From Actinomycetales bacterium (lineage in GTDB: Bacteria; Actinomycetota; Actinomycetes; Actinomycetales; Dermatophilaceae), in NCBI GenBank assembly GCA_016710385.1, contig JADJVX010000021.1, positions 62,001 to 126,000 on the forward strand: a stretch of 64,000 bases of DNA. Direction: 5' to 3'. The position numbers and the translations under genes are program-made. The notes under the pieces were generated by a model that was given only the letters and a program-made list of their open reading frames with translations, did not search any database and had not been told where the DNA came from. Positions within the stretch are counted from its first letter, which is position 1, and every line of letters begins with the position of its first letter. Shown in pieces: positions 30,514 through 39,014 of the stretch.

Positions 30514-30912
30514 ATGACGATGACCGACCCGATTGCGGACATGCTCACGCGCGTGCGCAATGCCAACTCGGCACACCACGACAGCGTGGCCATGCCGTAT
30601 TCCAAGCTCAAGGCGAACATCGCCGAGATCCTCCAGCGCGAGGGCTACATCGGCGGCTGGTCCGTGGCCGACGCCGAGGTCGGCAAGACGCTGACCGTCA
30701 CGCTGAAGTACGGCCCGAGCCGCGAGCGCTCGATCGCCGGCCTGCGGCGAGTGAGCAAGCCCGGTCTGCGGGTTTACGCCAAGTCCACCAACCTCCCGCG
30801 GGTGCTCGGTGGCCTGGGTGTGGCGATCATTTCCACCTCGACCGGCTTGTTGACCGACAAGCAGGCTCACGAGAAGGGCGTCGGCGGGGAAGTCCTCGCC
30901 TACGTCTGGTAA
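30514..30912 (+). CDS. rpsH: 30S ribosomal protein S8
   Basis: The 132-residue S8 begins MTDPIADMLTRVRNAN and ends GGEVLAYVW, both hallmarks of the family. It binds 16S rRNA helix 21 and in other bacteria represses the spc operon; no such site was identified here. Confidence 0.98.
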   Translation: MTMTDPIADMLTRVRNANSAHHDSVAMPYSKLKANIAEILQREGYIGGWSVADAEVGKTLTVTLKYGPSRERSIAGLRRVSKPGLRVYAKSTNLPRVLGGLGVAIISTSTGLLTDKQAHEKGVGGEVLAYVW

Positions 30913-30924
30913 GGGAGGACTGAC

Positions 30925-31467
30925 ATGTCGCGTATTGGACGCCTCCCCATCACCGTGCCCAGCGGTGTCGACATCGCCATCGACGGCCAGGCGGTCACCG
31001 TCAAGGGACCCAAGGGTCAGCTGGCTCTCACCGTGGCCGAGCCCATCCGGGTCGCCACGGCTGACAGCGGCGCCGTCGAGGTCTCGCGGCCCGACGACGA
31101 GCGCTCCTCGCGCTCGCTGCACGGTCTGACCCGCACGCTCATCGCCAACATGGTCGAGGGCGTCACGTCGGGCTACGAGAAGAAGATGGAGATCGTCGGC
31201 ACGGGGTACCGCGTCGTCGCCAAGGGTGCCAACCTCGAGTTCGCCCTCGGCTACAGCCACCCCATCACCGTCGAACCCCCGAGCGGGATCACCTTCGCCG
31301 TCGAAACGCCGACGAAGTTCTCGGTCCAGGGCATCGACAAGCAGCTCGTCGGCGAGGTCGCTGCCAACATCCGCAAGCTGCGCAAGCCTGACCCGTACAA
31401 GGCCAAGGGCGTGCGCTACGCGGGCGAGCACATCCGTCGCAAGGTCGGAAAGGCCGGGAAGAAGTAA
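30925..31467 (+). CDS. rplF: 50S ribosomal protein L6
   Basis: The 180-residue L6 starts MSRIGRLPITVPSGVDI and ends with the conserved PYKAKGVRYAGEHIRRK. It has the normal two-domain length and lies 12 bases after rpsH behind a GGGAGG site. Confidence 0.98.
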   Translation: MSRIGRLPITVPSGVDIAIDGQAVTVKGPKGQLALTVAEPIRVATADSGAVEVSRPDDERSSRSLHGLTRTLIANMVEGVTSGYEKKMEIVGTGYRVVAKGANLEFALGYSHPITVEPPSGITFAVETPTKFSVQGIDKQLVGEVAANIRKLRKPDPYKAKGVRYAGEHIRRKVGKAGKK

Positions 31468-31470
31468 GCC

Positions 31471-31845
31471 ATGGCAATGATCATCAAGCGCGGCAAGAGC
31501 AAGGCCGCTGCCCGGATCCGTCGCCAGGTGCGCGGCCGCAAGAAGCTTCACGGCACGACCGAGCGTCCGCGCCTGGTCGTGTCCCGCTCGACGCGTCACC
31601 TGTTCGTCCAGGTCGTCGACGACACCGTGGGCAAGACCCTCGTGTCCGCCTCGACGATGGAGGCCGACCTGCGCGCGTTCGACGGCGACAAGACCGCCAA
31701 GGCCAAGAAGGTCGGCGAGCTGGTGGCCGAGCGGGCCAAGGCTGCCGGTGTCGAGGCCGTCGTGTTCGACCGTGGCGGCAACCGCTACCACGGCCGCATC
31801 GCGGCGATCGCCGATGGTGCCCGCGAAGGTGGGCTGGCCCTGTGA
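31471..31845 (+). CDS. rplR: 50S ribosomal protein L18
   Basis: The 124-residue L18 has RLVVSRSTRHLFVQVVDD and FDRGGNRYHGRIAAIADGAR. It binds 5S rRNA with L5. It starts three bases after the rplF stop. Confidence 0.98.
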   Translation: MAMIIKRGKSKAAARIRRQVRGRKKLHGTTERPRLVVSRSTRHLFVQVVDDTVGKTLVSASTMEADLRAFDGDKTAKAKKVGELVAERAKAAGVEAVVFDRGGNRYHGRIAAIADGAREGGLAL

Positions 31846-31891
31846 CCGTGACTACGCAGATGGACGCAATGACTGAGATGAGGAACCTCTG

Positions 31892-32557
31892 ATGCCCGGA
31901 CCCCAGCGTCGAGGCACCGGTACGGGTACCGGCACCGGAAACGAGTTCGGTGGCGACCGCGAGCGTCGCGGCCGCGGAGGCCGTGACGGTCGTGACGGCC
32001 GCCGCGACTCGCGCGAGCAGGAGAAGAGCCAGTACCTCGAGCGCGTCGTGACGATCAACCGCGTCGCGAAGGTCGTCAAGGGTGGTCGGCGCTTCAGCTT
32101 CACCGCGCTGGTCGTCGTCGGCGACGGTGACGGCACCGTGGGTGTGGGCTACGGCAAGGCCAAGGAAGTGCCCGCCGCCATCGCCAAGGGCGTCGAAGAG
32201 GCCAAGAAGGCGTTCTTCAAGGTCCCGCGGATCGGGGGCACCATTCCGCACCCGGTCCAGGGTGAGGCTGCTGCGGGCGTTGTCCTGCTGCGCCCGGCCG
32301 CTGCCGGTACCGGTGTCATCGCCGGTGGCCCGGTGCGTGCAGTCCTGGAGTGCGCCGGCATCGCCGACGTGCTGTCCAAGTCGCTCGGCTCGAGCAACGC
32401 CATCAACATCGTCCACGCGACGGTCGAGGCGCTGCGCCACCTGGAGCGTCCGGAGGCCGTCGCGGCTCGTCGCGGCCTGGCCGTCGAGGACGTCGCCCCC
32501 GCCGCCATGCTGCGTGCCCAGGCTGCTGCCAAGCCGGCCGCGAAGGTCGGTGCGTGA
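31892..32557 (+). CDS. rpsE: 30S ribosomal protein S5
   Basis: The 221-residue S5 has ERVVTINRVAKVVKGGRRFS, IPHPVQGEAAAGVVLLRPA and GSSNAINIVHATVEAL. A 45-residue N-terminal extension begins with a GT repeat (RGTGTGTGTGNEF) encoded by alternating GGTACC-type sequence and continues Arg/Asp/Gly-rich. The 46-base gap after rplR is slightly long. The stop overlaps rpmD. Confidence 0.97.
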   Translation: MPGPQRRGTGTGTGTGNEFGGDRERRGRGGRDGRDGRRDSREQEKSQYLERVVTINRVAKVVKGGRRFSFTALVVVGDGDGTVGVGYGKAKEVPAAIAKGVEEAKKAFFKVPRIGGTIPHPVQGEAAAGVVLLRPAAAGTGVIAGGPVRAVLECAGIADVLSKSLGSSNAINIVHATVEALRHLERPEAVAARRGLAVEDVAPAAMLRAQAAAKPAAKVGA

Positions 32558-32739
32558 TGGCGCGCCTCAAGGTGACTCAGACCCGTGGCCACGTCGGCCA
32601 GCAGCGCTTCGCCCGGGAGACTCTGCGGTCCCTCGGCCTCAAGCGCATCGGCGACGTGGTCGTCAAGGAGGACCGCCCCGAGATCCGGGGCATGGTCCGT
32701 GCGGTCACGCACCTCGTGACCGTCGAGGAGGTTGACTGA
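32557..32739 (+). CDS. rpmD: 50S ribosomal protein L30
   Basis: The 60-residue L30 starts MARLKVTQTRGHVGQQRFA and has TLRSLGLKRIGDVVVKED. ATG 32557 overlaps the rpsE stop. Size is normal. Confidence 0.97.
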   Translation: MARLKVTQTRGHVGQQRFARETLRSLGLKRIGDVVVKEDRPEIRGMVRAVTHLVTVEEVD

Positions 32740-32741
32740 CC

Positions 32742-33206
32742 ATGGCTGACAGCAAGACCGACGGCGCAGCCCTGAAGGTCCACCACCTGCGTCCGGCCCC
32801 CGGAGCCAAGACCCCCAAGACCCGTGTGGGTCGCGGTGCGGGCTCCAAGGGCAAGACCGCCGGTCGTGGCACCAAGGGCACCAAGGCCCGTTACCAGGTG
32901 CCCGAGCGCTTCGAGGGCGGCCAGATGCCGCTGCACATGTCGATGCCGAAGCTGCGCGGTTTCAAGAACCCGTTCCGCACGGTCTACCAGGTCGTCAACC
33001 TCGACCGGCTGGCCGCGCTCTACCCCCAGGGCGGCGAGGTCACGGTTGCCGACCTCATCGCCAAGGGTGCCGTCCGGGACAGCGCTCCGGTCAAGGTGCT
33101 CGGCGACGGCGAGATCACCGTCGCGCTCACCGTGACCGCGGCTAAGTTCTCGGCTTCGGCCAAGGAGAAGATCGAGGCCGCCGGCGGGAGCGTGACGGTC
33201 GCCTGA
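32742..33206 (+). CDS. rplO: 50S ribosomal protein L15
   Basis: The 154-residue L15 has LRPAPGAKTPKTRVGRGAGS and RFEGGQMPLHMSMPKLRGF. It is the last ribosomal gene of the spc unit and is followed by a motif hairpin and a terminator-like stem before secY. Confidence 0.98.
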   Translation: MADSKTDGAALKVHHLRPAPGAKTPKTRVGRGAGSKGKTAGRGTKGTKARYQVPERFEGGQMPLHMSMPKLRGFKNPFRTVYQVVNLDRLAALYPQGGEVTVADLIAKGAVRDSAPVKVLGDGEITVALTVTAAKFSASAKEKIEAAGGSVTVA

Positions 33207-33219
33207 GCGACCGGCCGCA

Positions 33220-33244
33220 CGGCATACCTCCCACGGGTATGCCG
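33220..33244. repeat. Inverted pair of the motif after rplO
   Basis: CGGCATACC and GGTATGCCG are separated by seven bases, giving a 9-bp stem 14 bases after the rplO stop, a terminator-like placement. Confidence 0.75.
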
Positions 33245-33268
33245 GTTGACCGCCAACCGGTGTGAGTG

Positions 33269-33310
33269 ACACCCCGGGCCAGGAATTCTCCGGGCTCGGG
33301 GTGTTATCTT
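33269..33310 (+). terminator. Stem-loop with T-rich tail before secY
   Basis: ACACCCCG pairs with CGGGGTGT with further inner pairs, followed by TTATCTTTC. It could end or attenuate spc transcription. TATCTT (33305-33310), preceded by TGT, could also be an extended -10 for secY, so the function is uncertain. Confidence 0.4.
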
Positions 33311-33367
33311 TCACCGCACGCACGCATCACGCCGCGCGTTTCTTGCGCGAGGCTACGAGGAGGACCA

Positions 33368-34684
33368 GTGCTCGGAGCTGTCGCCCGTGCGTTCCGCACG
33401 CCCGATCTGCGCAACAAGCTGCTTTTCACCCTGCTCATCATGGGGATCTTCCGGCTGGGTTCAGCCATCCCCACTCCAGGGGTGAGCTACACCAAGGTCG
33501 CCGAGTGTCTGGCTGGAGCCGACCCGGCCCAGGGGTTCATCGGCCTGGTCAACCTCTTCAGCGGTGGCGCTCTGCTGCAGCTGTCGATCTTCGCGCTCGG
33601 GATCATGCCCTACATCACTGCGAGCATCATCATTCAGCTGCTCACGGTCGTCATTCCGCGCTTCGAGACCCTCAAGAAGGAGGGCCAGGCCGGGCAGACC
33701 AAGATGACGCAGTACACGCGCTATCTCACCATCGGTCTGGCGGTCCTGCAGTCCTCGACGCTCATCACCTTCGCCCGCAACCCCAGCGCGATCTTCGGCC
33801 CGCAGTGCACCCAGATCCTCGCCGACGACTCGATGGGCACCATCGTCATCATGGTGCTCACGCTGACGGCAGGCACCGGCCTGATCATGTGGCTGGCCGA
33901 GTTGATCACCGATCGGGGCATCGGCAACGGCATGTCGCTGCTGATCTTCACCTCGATCGCGGCCGGCTTCCCGAGTTCGCTGTGGGCCATCCAGCAGGCC
34001 GAGGGCCGATGGGACATCTTCATCGGGATCATCCTCGTCGGCTTCCTCGTCATGGCTCTGGTCATCTTCGTCGAGCAGTCTCAGCGCCGGATCCCCGTCC
34101 AATACGCCAAGCGTCAAGTCGGGCGCAAGATGTATGGCGGTTCCTCGACCTACATCCCGCTCAAGGTCAACATGGCCGGCGTCATCCCGGTCATCTTCGC
34201 CTCGTCGCTGCTCGCGTTGCCGGCGTTGGCCGCGCAGTTCGCCGCGCCGCAGGACGGCTCCGCACCGCCGGGATGGGTGGTGTGGATCCAGCAGAACCTC
34301 GTGCGCGGTGACCACCCGATCTACATGGCGATCTACGTCGCGCTCATCCTGTTCTTCACGTTCTTCTACGTGTCGATCACCTTCAACCCCGTCGAAGTCG
34401 CGGACAACATGAAGCGTTACGGCGGATTCATCCCCGGGATTCGGGCCGGGCGACCCACGGCCGAATACCTCGAGTACGTCCTCAACCGAATCACGGTGCC
34501 CGGAGCGCTCTACCTCGCCGCGATCTCGCTCATTCCGCTCATCGCCCTCAAGCTGTTCAATGCCAACCAGAACTTCCCGTTCGGTGGCACGTCGATCCTC
34601 ATCATCGTCGGCGTCGGGCTCGAGACGGTCAAGCAGATCCAGGCCCAGCTGCAGCAACGCAACTACGAAGGATTCCTGCGATGA
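33368..34684 (+). CDS. secY: Preprotein translocase subunit SecY
   Basis: The 438-residue channel protein of the Sec translocon has about ten transmembrane helices. Segments include LRNKLLFTLLIMGIFRLGSA, the plug region after it, and ALGIMPYITASIIIQLLTVV. GTG 33368 is chosen because it follows a strong GAGGAGGA site by a few bases and matches the usual SecY start; the open frame extends 34 codons further upstream. The stop overlaps adk (ATGA). Confidence 0.97.
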   Translation: MLGAVARAFRTPDLRNKLLFTLLIMGIFRLGSAIPTPGVSYTKVAECLAGADPAQGFIGLVNLFSGGALLQLSIFALGIMPYITASIIIQLLTVVIPRFETLKKEGQAGQTKMTQYTRYLTIGLAVLQSSTLITFARNPSAIFGPQCTQILADDSMGTIVIMVLTLTAGTGLIMWLAELITDRGIGNGMSLLIFTSIAAGFPSSLWAIQQAEGRWDIFIGIILVGFLVMALVIFVEQSQRRIPVQYAKRQVGRKMYGGSSTYIPLKVNMAGVIPVIFASSLLALPALAAQFAAPQDGSAPPGWVVWIQQNLVRGDHPIYMAIYVALILFFTFFYVSITFNPVEVADNMKRYGGFIPGIRAGRPTAEYLEYVLNRITVPGALYLAAISLIPLIALKLFNANQNFPFGGTSILIIVGVGLETVKQIQAQLQQRNYEGFLR

Positions 34685-35253
34685 GACTGGTCATCATGGG
34701 CCCCCCCGGGGCCGGCAAGGGCACCCAGGCAGAGCGGATCGCCGAGCGGTTCGGCATCCCCGCGATCTCCACCGGCGCGATCTTCCGTTCGAATGTCAAG
34801 AACCAGACGCCGCTGGGCCAGCAGGTCGAGAAGATCATGGCCGCCGGCGGCTATGTCTCGGATGAGCTGGTCAACGAGTTGGTCCGGGACCGGCTGGCCC
34901 AGCCCGATGCTGCCGAGGGCTTCCTGCTCGACGGATATCCGCGCACGGCCGGTCAGGTCGCGGCCCTCGATGCATTGCTGGCCGAATCGGGCCACCGGAT
35001 CGGGGCCGCGGTCGAGCTGACCGTTGACGAGGATGCCGTCGTCGCCCGGTTGCTCGCCCGCGCTGCCGACCAGGGCCGCGCCGACGACACCGAGGAGGTC
35101 ATTCGCGAGCGGATGGCCATCTACCGGGCCGAGACCGCGCCATTGACGGCGATCTACCGCGAGCACGGCGTGCTGCGTGAGGTCGACGGCATGGGCAGCG
35201 TCGACGAGGTGAACGACCGCATCGCCGCTGTCCTCGACGCCGTGCAGGACTGA
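34681..35253 (+). CDS. adk: Adenylate kinase
   Basis: The 190-residue enzyme interconverts ATP and AMP with two ADP. MGPPGAGKGTQAERIAERF is the P-loop and FLLDGYPRTAGQ the AMP-side motif. The lid is the short form (RAADQGRADDTEE), as in many actinobacteria. It overlaps secY and is followed closely by map, the classic secY-adk-map order. Confidence 0.98.
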   Translation: MRLVIMGPPGAGKGTQAERIAERFGIPAISTGAIFRSNVKNQTPLGQQVEKIMAAGGYVSDELVNELVRDRLAQPDAAEGFLLDGYPRTAGQVAALDALLAESGHRIGAAVELTVDEDAVVARLLARAADQGRADDTEEVIRERMAIYRAETAPLTAIYREHGVLREVDGMGSVDEVNDRIAAVLDAVQD

Positions 35254-35257
35254 GCTG

Positions 35258-36103
35258 TTGTTCGGTCGCCGCAGCACGGTAGGCCGCACCGACGAACAGC
35301 TGGCGCTCATGCGAGCAGCCGGGCTGCTCGTCGCGGGAGCCCTGTCGACCGTCGCTGGTGCCGTTTCTGCCGGCGTCACCACCGCGCAGCTCGACCGCCT
35401 CGCCGAGACCTTCATCCGCGATCACGGCGGGGTGCCGTCCTTTCCCGGGGTGCCGGGCTACCGGCATACCCTCTGCACGTCGGTCAACGAGGAGATCGTC
35501 CACGGCATACCGGGCTCACGGGTGCTGCAGGATGGTGACCTAGTCTCGGTCGACTGCGGGGCGATCGTCTCCGGCTGGCACGGCGACGCCGCCATCAGTG
35601 TCTTCGTCGGCGGCGAGTCGGCTGCGCGACCCGAGGACGTGAGCCTGTCCCGCGCGACCGAGCAGTCACTGTGGGCGGGCATCGCGGCGATGCGCGTCGG
35701 CGGTCGCTTGTATGCCGTGGGGGAGGCCATCGAGGACAGCATCCTGGCCGCGGGTCGGGCGGACGGACGTGACTACGGCATCGTCGAGGACTACGTCGGC
35801 CATGCCATCGGCCAGGAGATGCACCTGGACCCGCAGATCCCCAACTACGCGGTGCGCGGCAAGGGCCCGCTGCTGGCGTCGGGGTTCACCGGCGCGCTCG
35901 AGCCGATGGTGACCCTCGGCGATGCCCGTAACCGGGTCCTCGACGACGGGTGGACCGTCGTCACACTCGATGGCTCCCGCGCCGCTCACTGGGAGCACAC
36001 CGTTGTCGTGCGCGATGCCGGTGTGTGCGTGCTCACCGCGGCGGACGGGGGAGCGGCTCGGTTGTCGGCACTCGGCGTCCCCTTCGCTCCCGTCTCGACC
36101 TGA
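35258..36103 (+). CDS. map: Methionine aminopeptidase, type I
   Basis: The 281-residue enzyme removes N-terminal Met from nascent proteins. Metal ligands are in place: VSVDCGAIVSGWHGDAA (two Asp), GHAIGQEMH (His), LEPMVTLG (Glu) and HWEHTVVV (Glu). The start is TTG 35258, four bases after the adk stop, since the conserved frame begins there and no nearer ATG exists. Three motif copies lie in the gene, two using rare contexts (RHT and GIP with ATA). Confidence 0.95.
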   Translation: MFGRRSTVGRTDEQLALMRAAGLLVAGALSTVAGAVSAGVTTAQLDRLAETFIRDHGGVPSFPGVPGYRHTLCTSVNEEIVHGIPGSRVLQDGDLVSVDCGAIVSGWHGDAAISVFVGGESAARPEDVSLSRATEQSLWAGIAAMRVGGRLYAVGEAIEDSILAAGRADGRDYGIVEDYVGHAIGQEMHLDPQIPNYAVRGKGPLLASGFTGALEPMVTLGDARNRVLDDGWTVVTLDGSRAAHWEHTVVVRDAGVCVLTAADGGAARLSALGVPFAPVST

Positions 36104-36118
36104 TCAGGAGGCGCCGTC

Positions 36119-36481
36119 ATGGGCACTGTCACCGACTATCTGGCCACCGTCGACGCCGCTCGTCGGCCGGCCCTCGAGCGGGTCGTCGATCGCGCCCGCG
36201 AGCTGGTGCCCGACCTTCAGGAGGGCACGAGCTACGGTATGCCGGTGCTGCTCTACCGCGGCAAAGGCCTGTTGTCGGCGATGGCCGCGACCAAGCACCT
36301 GGCGATCTATCCGCACAGCGGCACGCCGGTCGGAGTCGTCTCGCCCATGCTCGCGGGGTTCTCGATGTCCCCCGGCACAGTGCGTTTCACCGCGGACCGC
36401 CCGATCCCCGACGACGCCCTCGACCTGCTCATCCTCACCCGCCGCGACGAGATCGACGCCCAGTTGGCCCGCAAGCGCTGA
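36119..36481 (+). CDS. DUF1801 domain protein
   Basis: A 120-residue protein with the DUF1801 pattern: VTDYLATVDAARRPALERVV, EGTSYGMPVLLYRGKGL and HLAIYPHSG. Some relatives are described as iron-chaperone-like but function is not established. It follows an AGGAGG site 15 bases after map, so it is probably the last gene of the secY unit. Confidence 0.8.
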   Translation: MGTVTDYLATVDAARRPALERVVDRARELVPDLQEGTSYGMPVLLYRGKGLLSAMAATKHLAIYPHSGTPVGVVSPMLAGFSMSPGTVRFTADRPIPDDALDLLILTRRDEIDAQLARKR

Positions 36482-36509
36482 CTCGGCCCCTCGCGCGGTC
36501 CAAGCCACC

Positions 36510-36540
36510 CGGCATACCGAGAGCGATTTCGGGTATGCCG
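36510..36540. repeat. Inverted pair of the motif between the DUF1801 gene and infA
   Basis: CGGCATACC and GGTATGCCG enclose 13 bases, 28 bases after the stop. It may end the secY unit; the TAGGAT at 36552-36557 just beyond may be the infA -10. Confidence 0.7.
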
Positions 36541-36667
36541 TCCCGCTGCCGTAGGATGGAGCGTTGCGTGCCCACCTGCTGGGCGATCAACGCGTTCAGC
36601 ATGTCCTTGGTTGGCACTACGTGCCATCCGGGACGGTCAGACCAGCACACACGGATCGACGGAGGAT

Positions 36668-36889
<222 letters not shown>

Positions 36890-36988
36890 CCAGCTGATCG
36901 AACAGGCCCCACCCAACCGCCTCGTCCACGGGGACGCTCGCCTGCGAGCGCGACCACGGCCGGGCACAACGCGAAAAGACACGAGGCA

Positions 36989-37102
36989 ATGAAGGTTCAG
37001 CCGAGCGTCAAGAAGATCTGCGACAAGTGCAAGGTGATTCGCCGCAACGGGCGGGTCATGGTGATCTGCGACAACCTGCGCCACAAGCAGCGTCAGGGCT
37101 GA
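36989..37102 (+). CDS. rpmJ: 50S ribosomal protein L36
   Basis: A 37-residue protein, MKVQPSVKKICDKCKVIRRN to RHKQRQG. Cys11, Cys14, Cys27 and His32 form the zinc ribbon, so it is the zinc-dependent form. It lies 99 bases after infA in the usual order. Confidence 0.97.
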   Translation: MKVQPSVKKICDKCKVIRRNGRVMVICDNLRHKQRQG

Positions 37103-37326
37103 GCACCACCCGAGCACGACCCGCGGACCTTCGAGTACGCATCTAAGTGAAGAACGCAGCACCCGACCCCGGGTCCATGATGGACCAGGATGTCACCCCC
37201 GGCACGGAGGCCGAGGACCGGATGCGCACCGCTTGACCACCGGGGAAATCCCGAGCAGCCAGCGGCACGGCATACCGGAACGGCGCTGCATCAGACCTCC
37301 GCAACCGATCAGGAGCACAGCACCAT
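37103..37326 (+). other. rpmJ-rpsM spacer with palindrome and one motif copy
   Basis: A 224-base gap. It holds the palindromic element at 37171-37192, matching the one before ppdK at 19 of 23 compared bases, and CGGCATACC at 37268. A 29-codon frame (GTG 37147 to TGA 37236) exists but nothing supports it as a gene. Confidence 0.45.
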
Positions 37327-37704
37327 ATGGCACGTCTCATCGGCGTGGACCTCCCGCGTGACAAGCGCGTCGAGGTCGGCCTGACCTACATCTACGGTGT
37401 GGGCCGCACTACCGCGAGCCAGGCCCTCGCGGCGACCGGGGTCAGCCCGGACACCCGGGTCAAGAACCTCTCCGACAGCGACATCGTCGCGCTGCGTGAT
37501 TGGCTCGAGGCCAACGTGAAGATGGAAGGTGACCTGCGCCGCGAGGTGGCAGCTGACATCCGTCGCAAGGTCGAAATCGGCTCCTACGAGGGCATTCGGC
37601 ACCGTCGTGGCCTGCCCGTCCGCGGGCAGCGCACCAAGACCAACGCGCGCACCCGCAAGGGCCCGAAGCGCACCGTCGCCGGCAAGAAGAAGGCCGGCAA
37701 GTAA
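37327..37704 (+). CDS. rpsM: 30S ribosomal protein S13
   Basis: The 125-residue S13 begins MARLIGVDLPRDKRVEVGLT and has GIRHRRGLPVRGQRTKTNAR. The basic tail contacts P-site tRNA. It is the first of the S13-S11-S4-rpoA-L17 group. Confidence 0.98.
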   Translation: MARLIGVDLPRDKRVEVGLTYIYGVGRTTASQALAATGVSPDTRVKNLSDSDIVALRDWLEANVKMEGDLRREVAADIRRKVEIGSYEGIRHRRGLPVRGQRTKTNARTRKGPKRTVAGKKKAGK

Positions 37705-37751
37705 CCCTCGACGGGTTGCCAGCCCCAGTTACGTAGAGACGTAGGAGAACA

Positions 37752-38162
37752 ATGCCTCCCAAGAGCCGTCAGGCTGCGGGCGCTGCCAAGAAGGTGCGCC
37801 GCAAGGAGAAGAAGAACGTCGCCCACGGGCACGCTCACATCAAGAGCACGTTCAACAACACCATCATTTCGATCACCGACCCCACGGGTGCGGTGATTTC
37901 GTGGGCCTCGGCCGGCCAGGTCGGCTTCAAGGGCTCGCGCAAGTCCACGCCGTTCGCCGCGCAGATGGCTGCCGAGGCAGCCGCGCGTCGTGCCATGGAG
38001 CACGGCATGCGCAAGGTCGACGTGTTCGTCAAGGGCCCGGGATCCGGTCGCGAGACCGCGATCCGCTCGCTCACCGCCACCGGCCTGGAGGTCGGCGCGA
38101 TCAGCGATGTCACGCCCTCGCCGCACAACGGTGTCCGCCCGCCCAAGCGTCGTCGCGTCTGA
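37752..38162 (+). CDS. rpsK: 30S ribosomal protein S11
   Basis: The 136-residue S11 has NNTIISITDPTGAVISWASA and ends GVRPPKRRRV. It forms part of the platform near the E site. It lies 47 bases after rpsM. Confidence 0.98.
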   Translation: MPPKSRQAAGAAKKVRRKEKKNVAHGHAHIKSTFNNTIISITDPTGAVISWASAGQVGFKGSRKSTPFAAQMAAEAAARRAMEHGMRKVDVFVKGPGSGRETAIRSLTATGLEVGAISDVTPSPHNGVRPPKRRRV

Positions 38163-38191
38163 GCGCCGGATAGGACTTTAGGAGACCCACC

Positions 38192-38800
38192 ATGGCTCGT
38201 TACACCGGCCCCATCACCAAGAAGTCGCGTCGGCTCAAGGTCGACCTCGTCGGCGGCGACAAGAACTTCGAGATGCGCCCCTTCCCGCCCGGCCAGCACG
38301 GCCGTCGCCGGGTGCAGGAGAAGGAATACCTCACCCAGCTGTCGGAGAAGCAGAAAGCGCGTTTCTCCTATGGCGTGATGGAGAAGCAGTTCATCCGCTA
38401 CTACAAGGAAGCCGCCAACCGTCCCGGCAAGACCGGTGACAACCTGCTGCAGATCCTCGAGTCGCGCCTGGACAACGTCATCTACCGCGCTGGCCTGGCC
38501 CGGACCCGTCGGCACTCGCGCCAGCTGGTGACCCACGGTCACTTCGAGGTCAACGGCGTGCGCGTCGACGTCCCGTCCTATCGGGTCGAGCAGTTCGACA
38601 TCATCACCATCCGCAAGCAGTCGATCGAGTCGTTCCCGTTCGAGCTGGCCCGCCAGACCTACGGTGAGCGCCCCGTCCCGGCCTGGATGCAGGTGATCGA
38701 GGGCTCGCTGCAGATCCTCATCCACCAGCTGCCCGTTCGCGAGCAGATCGACACCGTGCTCACCGAGCAGCTCATCGTCGAGTTCTATTCCAAGAACTAG
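38192..38800 (+). CDS. rpsD: 30S ribosomal protein S4
   Basis: The 202-residue S4 begins MARYTGPITKKSRRLKVDL and has RLDNVIYRAGLARTRRHSRQ in the S4 RNA-binding domain. The zinc cysteines of some S4 forms are absent. S4 autoregulates operons in other bacteria, and the structured spacer just downstream is a candidate site, which is inference. Confidence 0.98.
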   Translation: MARYTGPITKKSRRLKVDLVGGDKNFEMRPFPPGQHGRRRVQEKEYLTQLSEKQKARFSYGVMEKQFIRYYKEAANRPGKTGDNLLQILESRLDNVIYRAGLARTRRHSRQLVTHGHFEVNGVRVDVPSYRVEQFDIITIRKQSIESFPFELARQTYGERPVPAWMQVIEGSLQILIHQLPVREQIDTVLTEQLIVEFYSKN

Positions 38801-38857
38801 CCGGGCTTCGCTCCGTCTAATTCTTGGCTCCACAAGAACTGACAACAGCTTCACGCG

Positions 38858-38912
38858 GTATGCCGGGTGGCTGGGTCGGGTGCGACGCACCCGCCCAGCC
38901 CACCGGCATACA
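38858..38912. repeat. Long hairpin bounded by the motif, rpsD-rpoA spacer
   Basis: GTATGCCG at 38858 and CGGCATAC at 38905 are the outer ends of a stem of about 25 pairs with small bulges, closed by a three-base loop (38884-38886). It sits 57 bases after rpsD and about 100 before rpoA. Confidence 0.8.
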
Positions 38913-39014
38913 TGGACTGCGTCTGCAGACAGAGGCGACGTGGTCAGCGGGGACATCAGGCCCCGCGTCACATGAGGCGTCAAATAGCGGTCGCCTTGTG
39001 AGAAAGGAATCACC

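Noticed and set aside
33246..33251. TTGACC as the -35 of a secY promoter
   Set aside because: No acceptable -10 lies 16-19 bp downstream; the better -10 candidate (TATCTT, 33305) has no matching -35.
37147..37236. A 29-codon frame between rpmJ and rpsM containing the palindrome
   Set aside because: No ribosome site and no family resemblance. The GSxMDQ-like similarity to the ppdK leader follows from the shared DNA palindrome.
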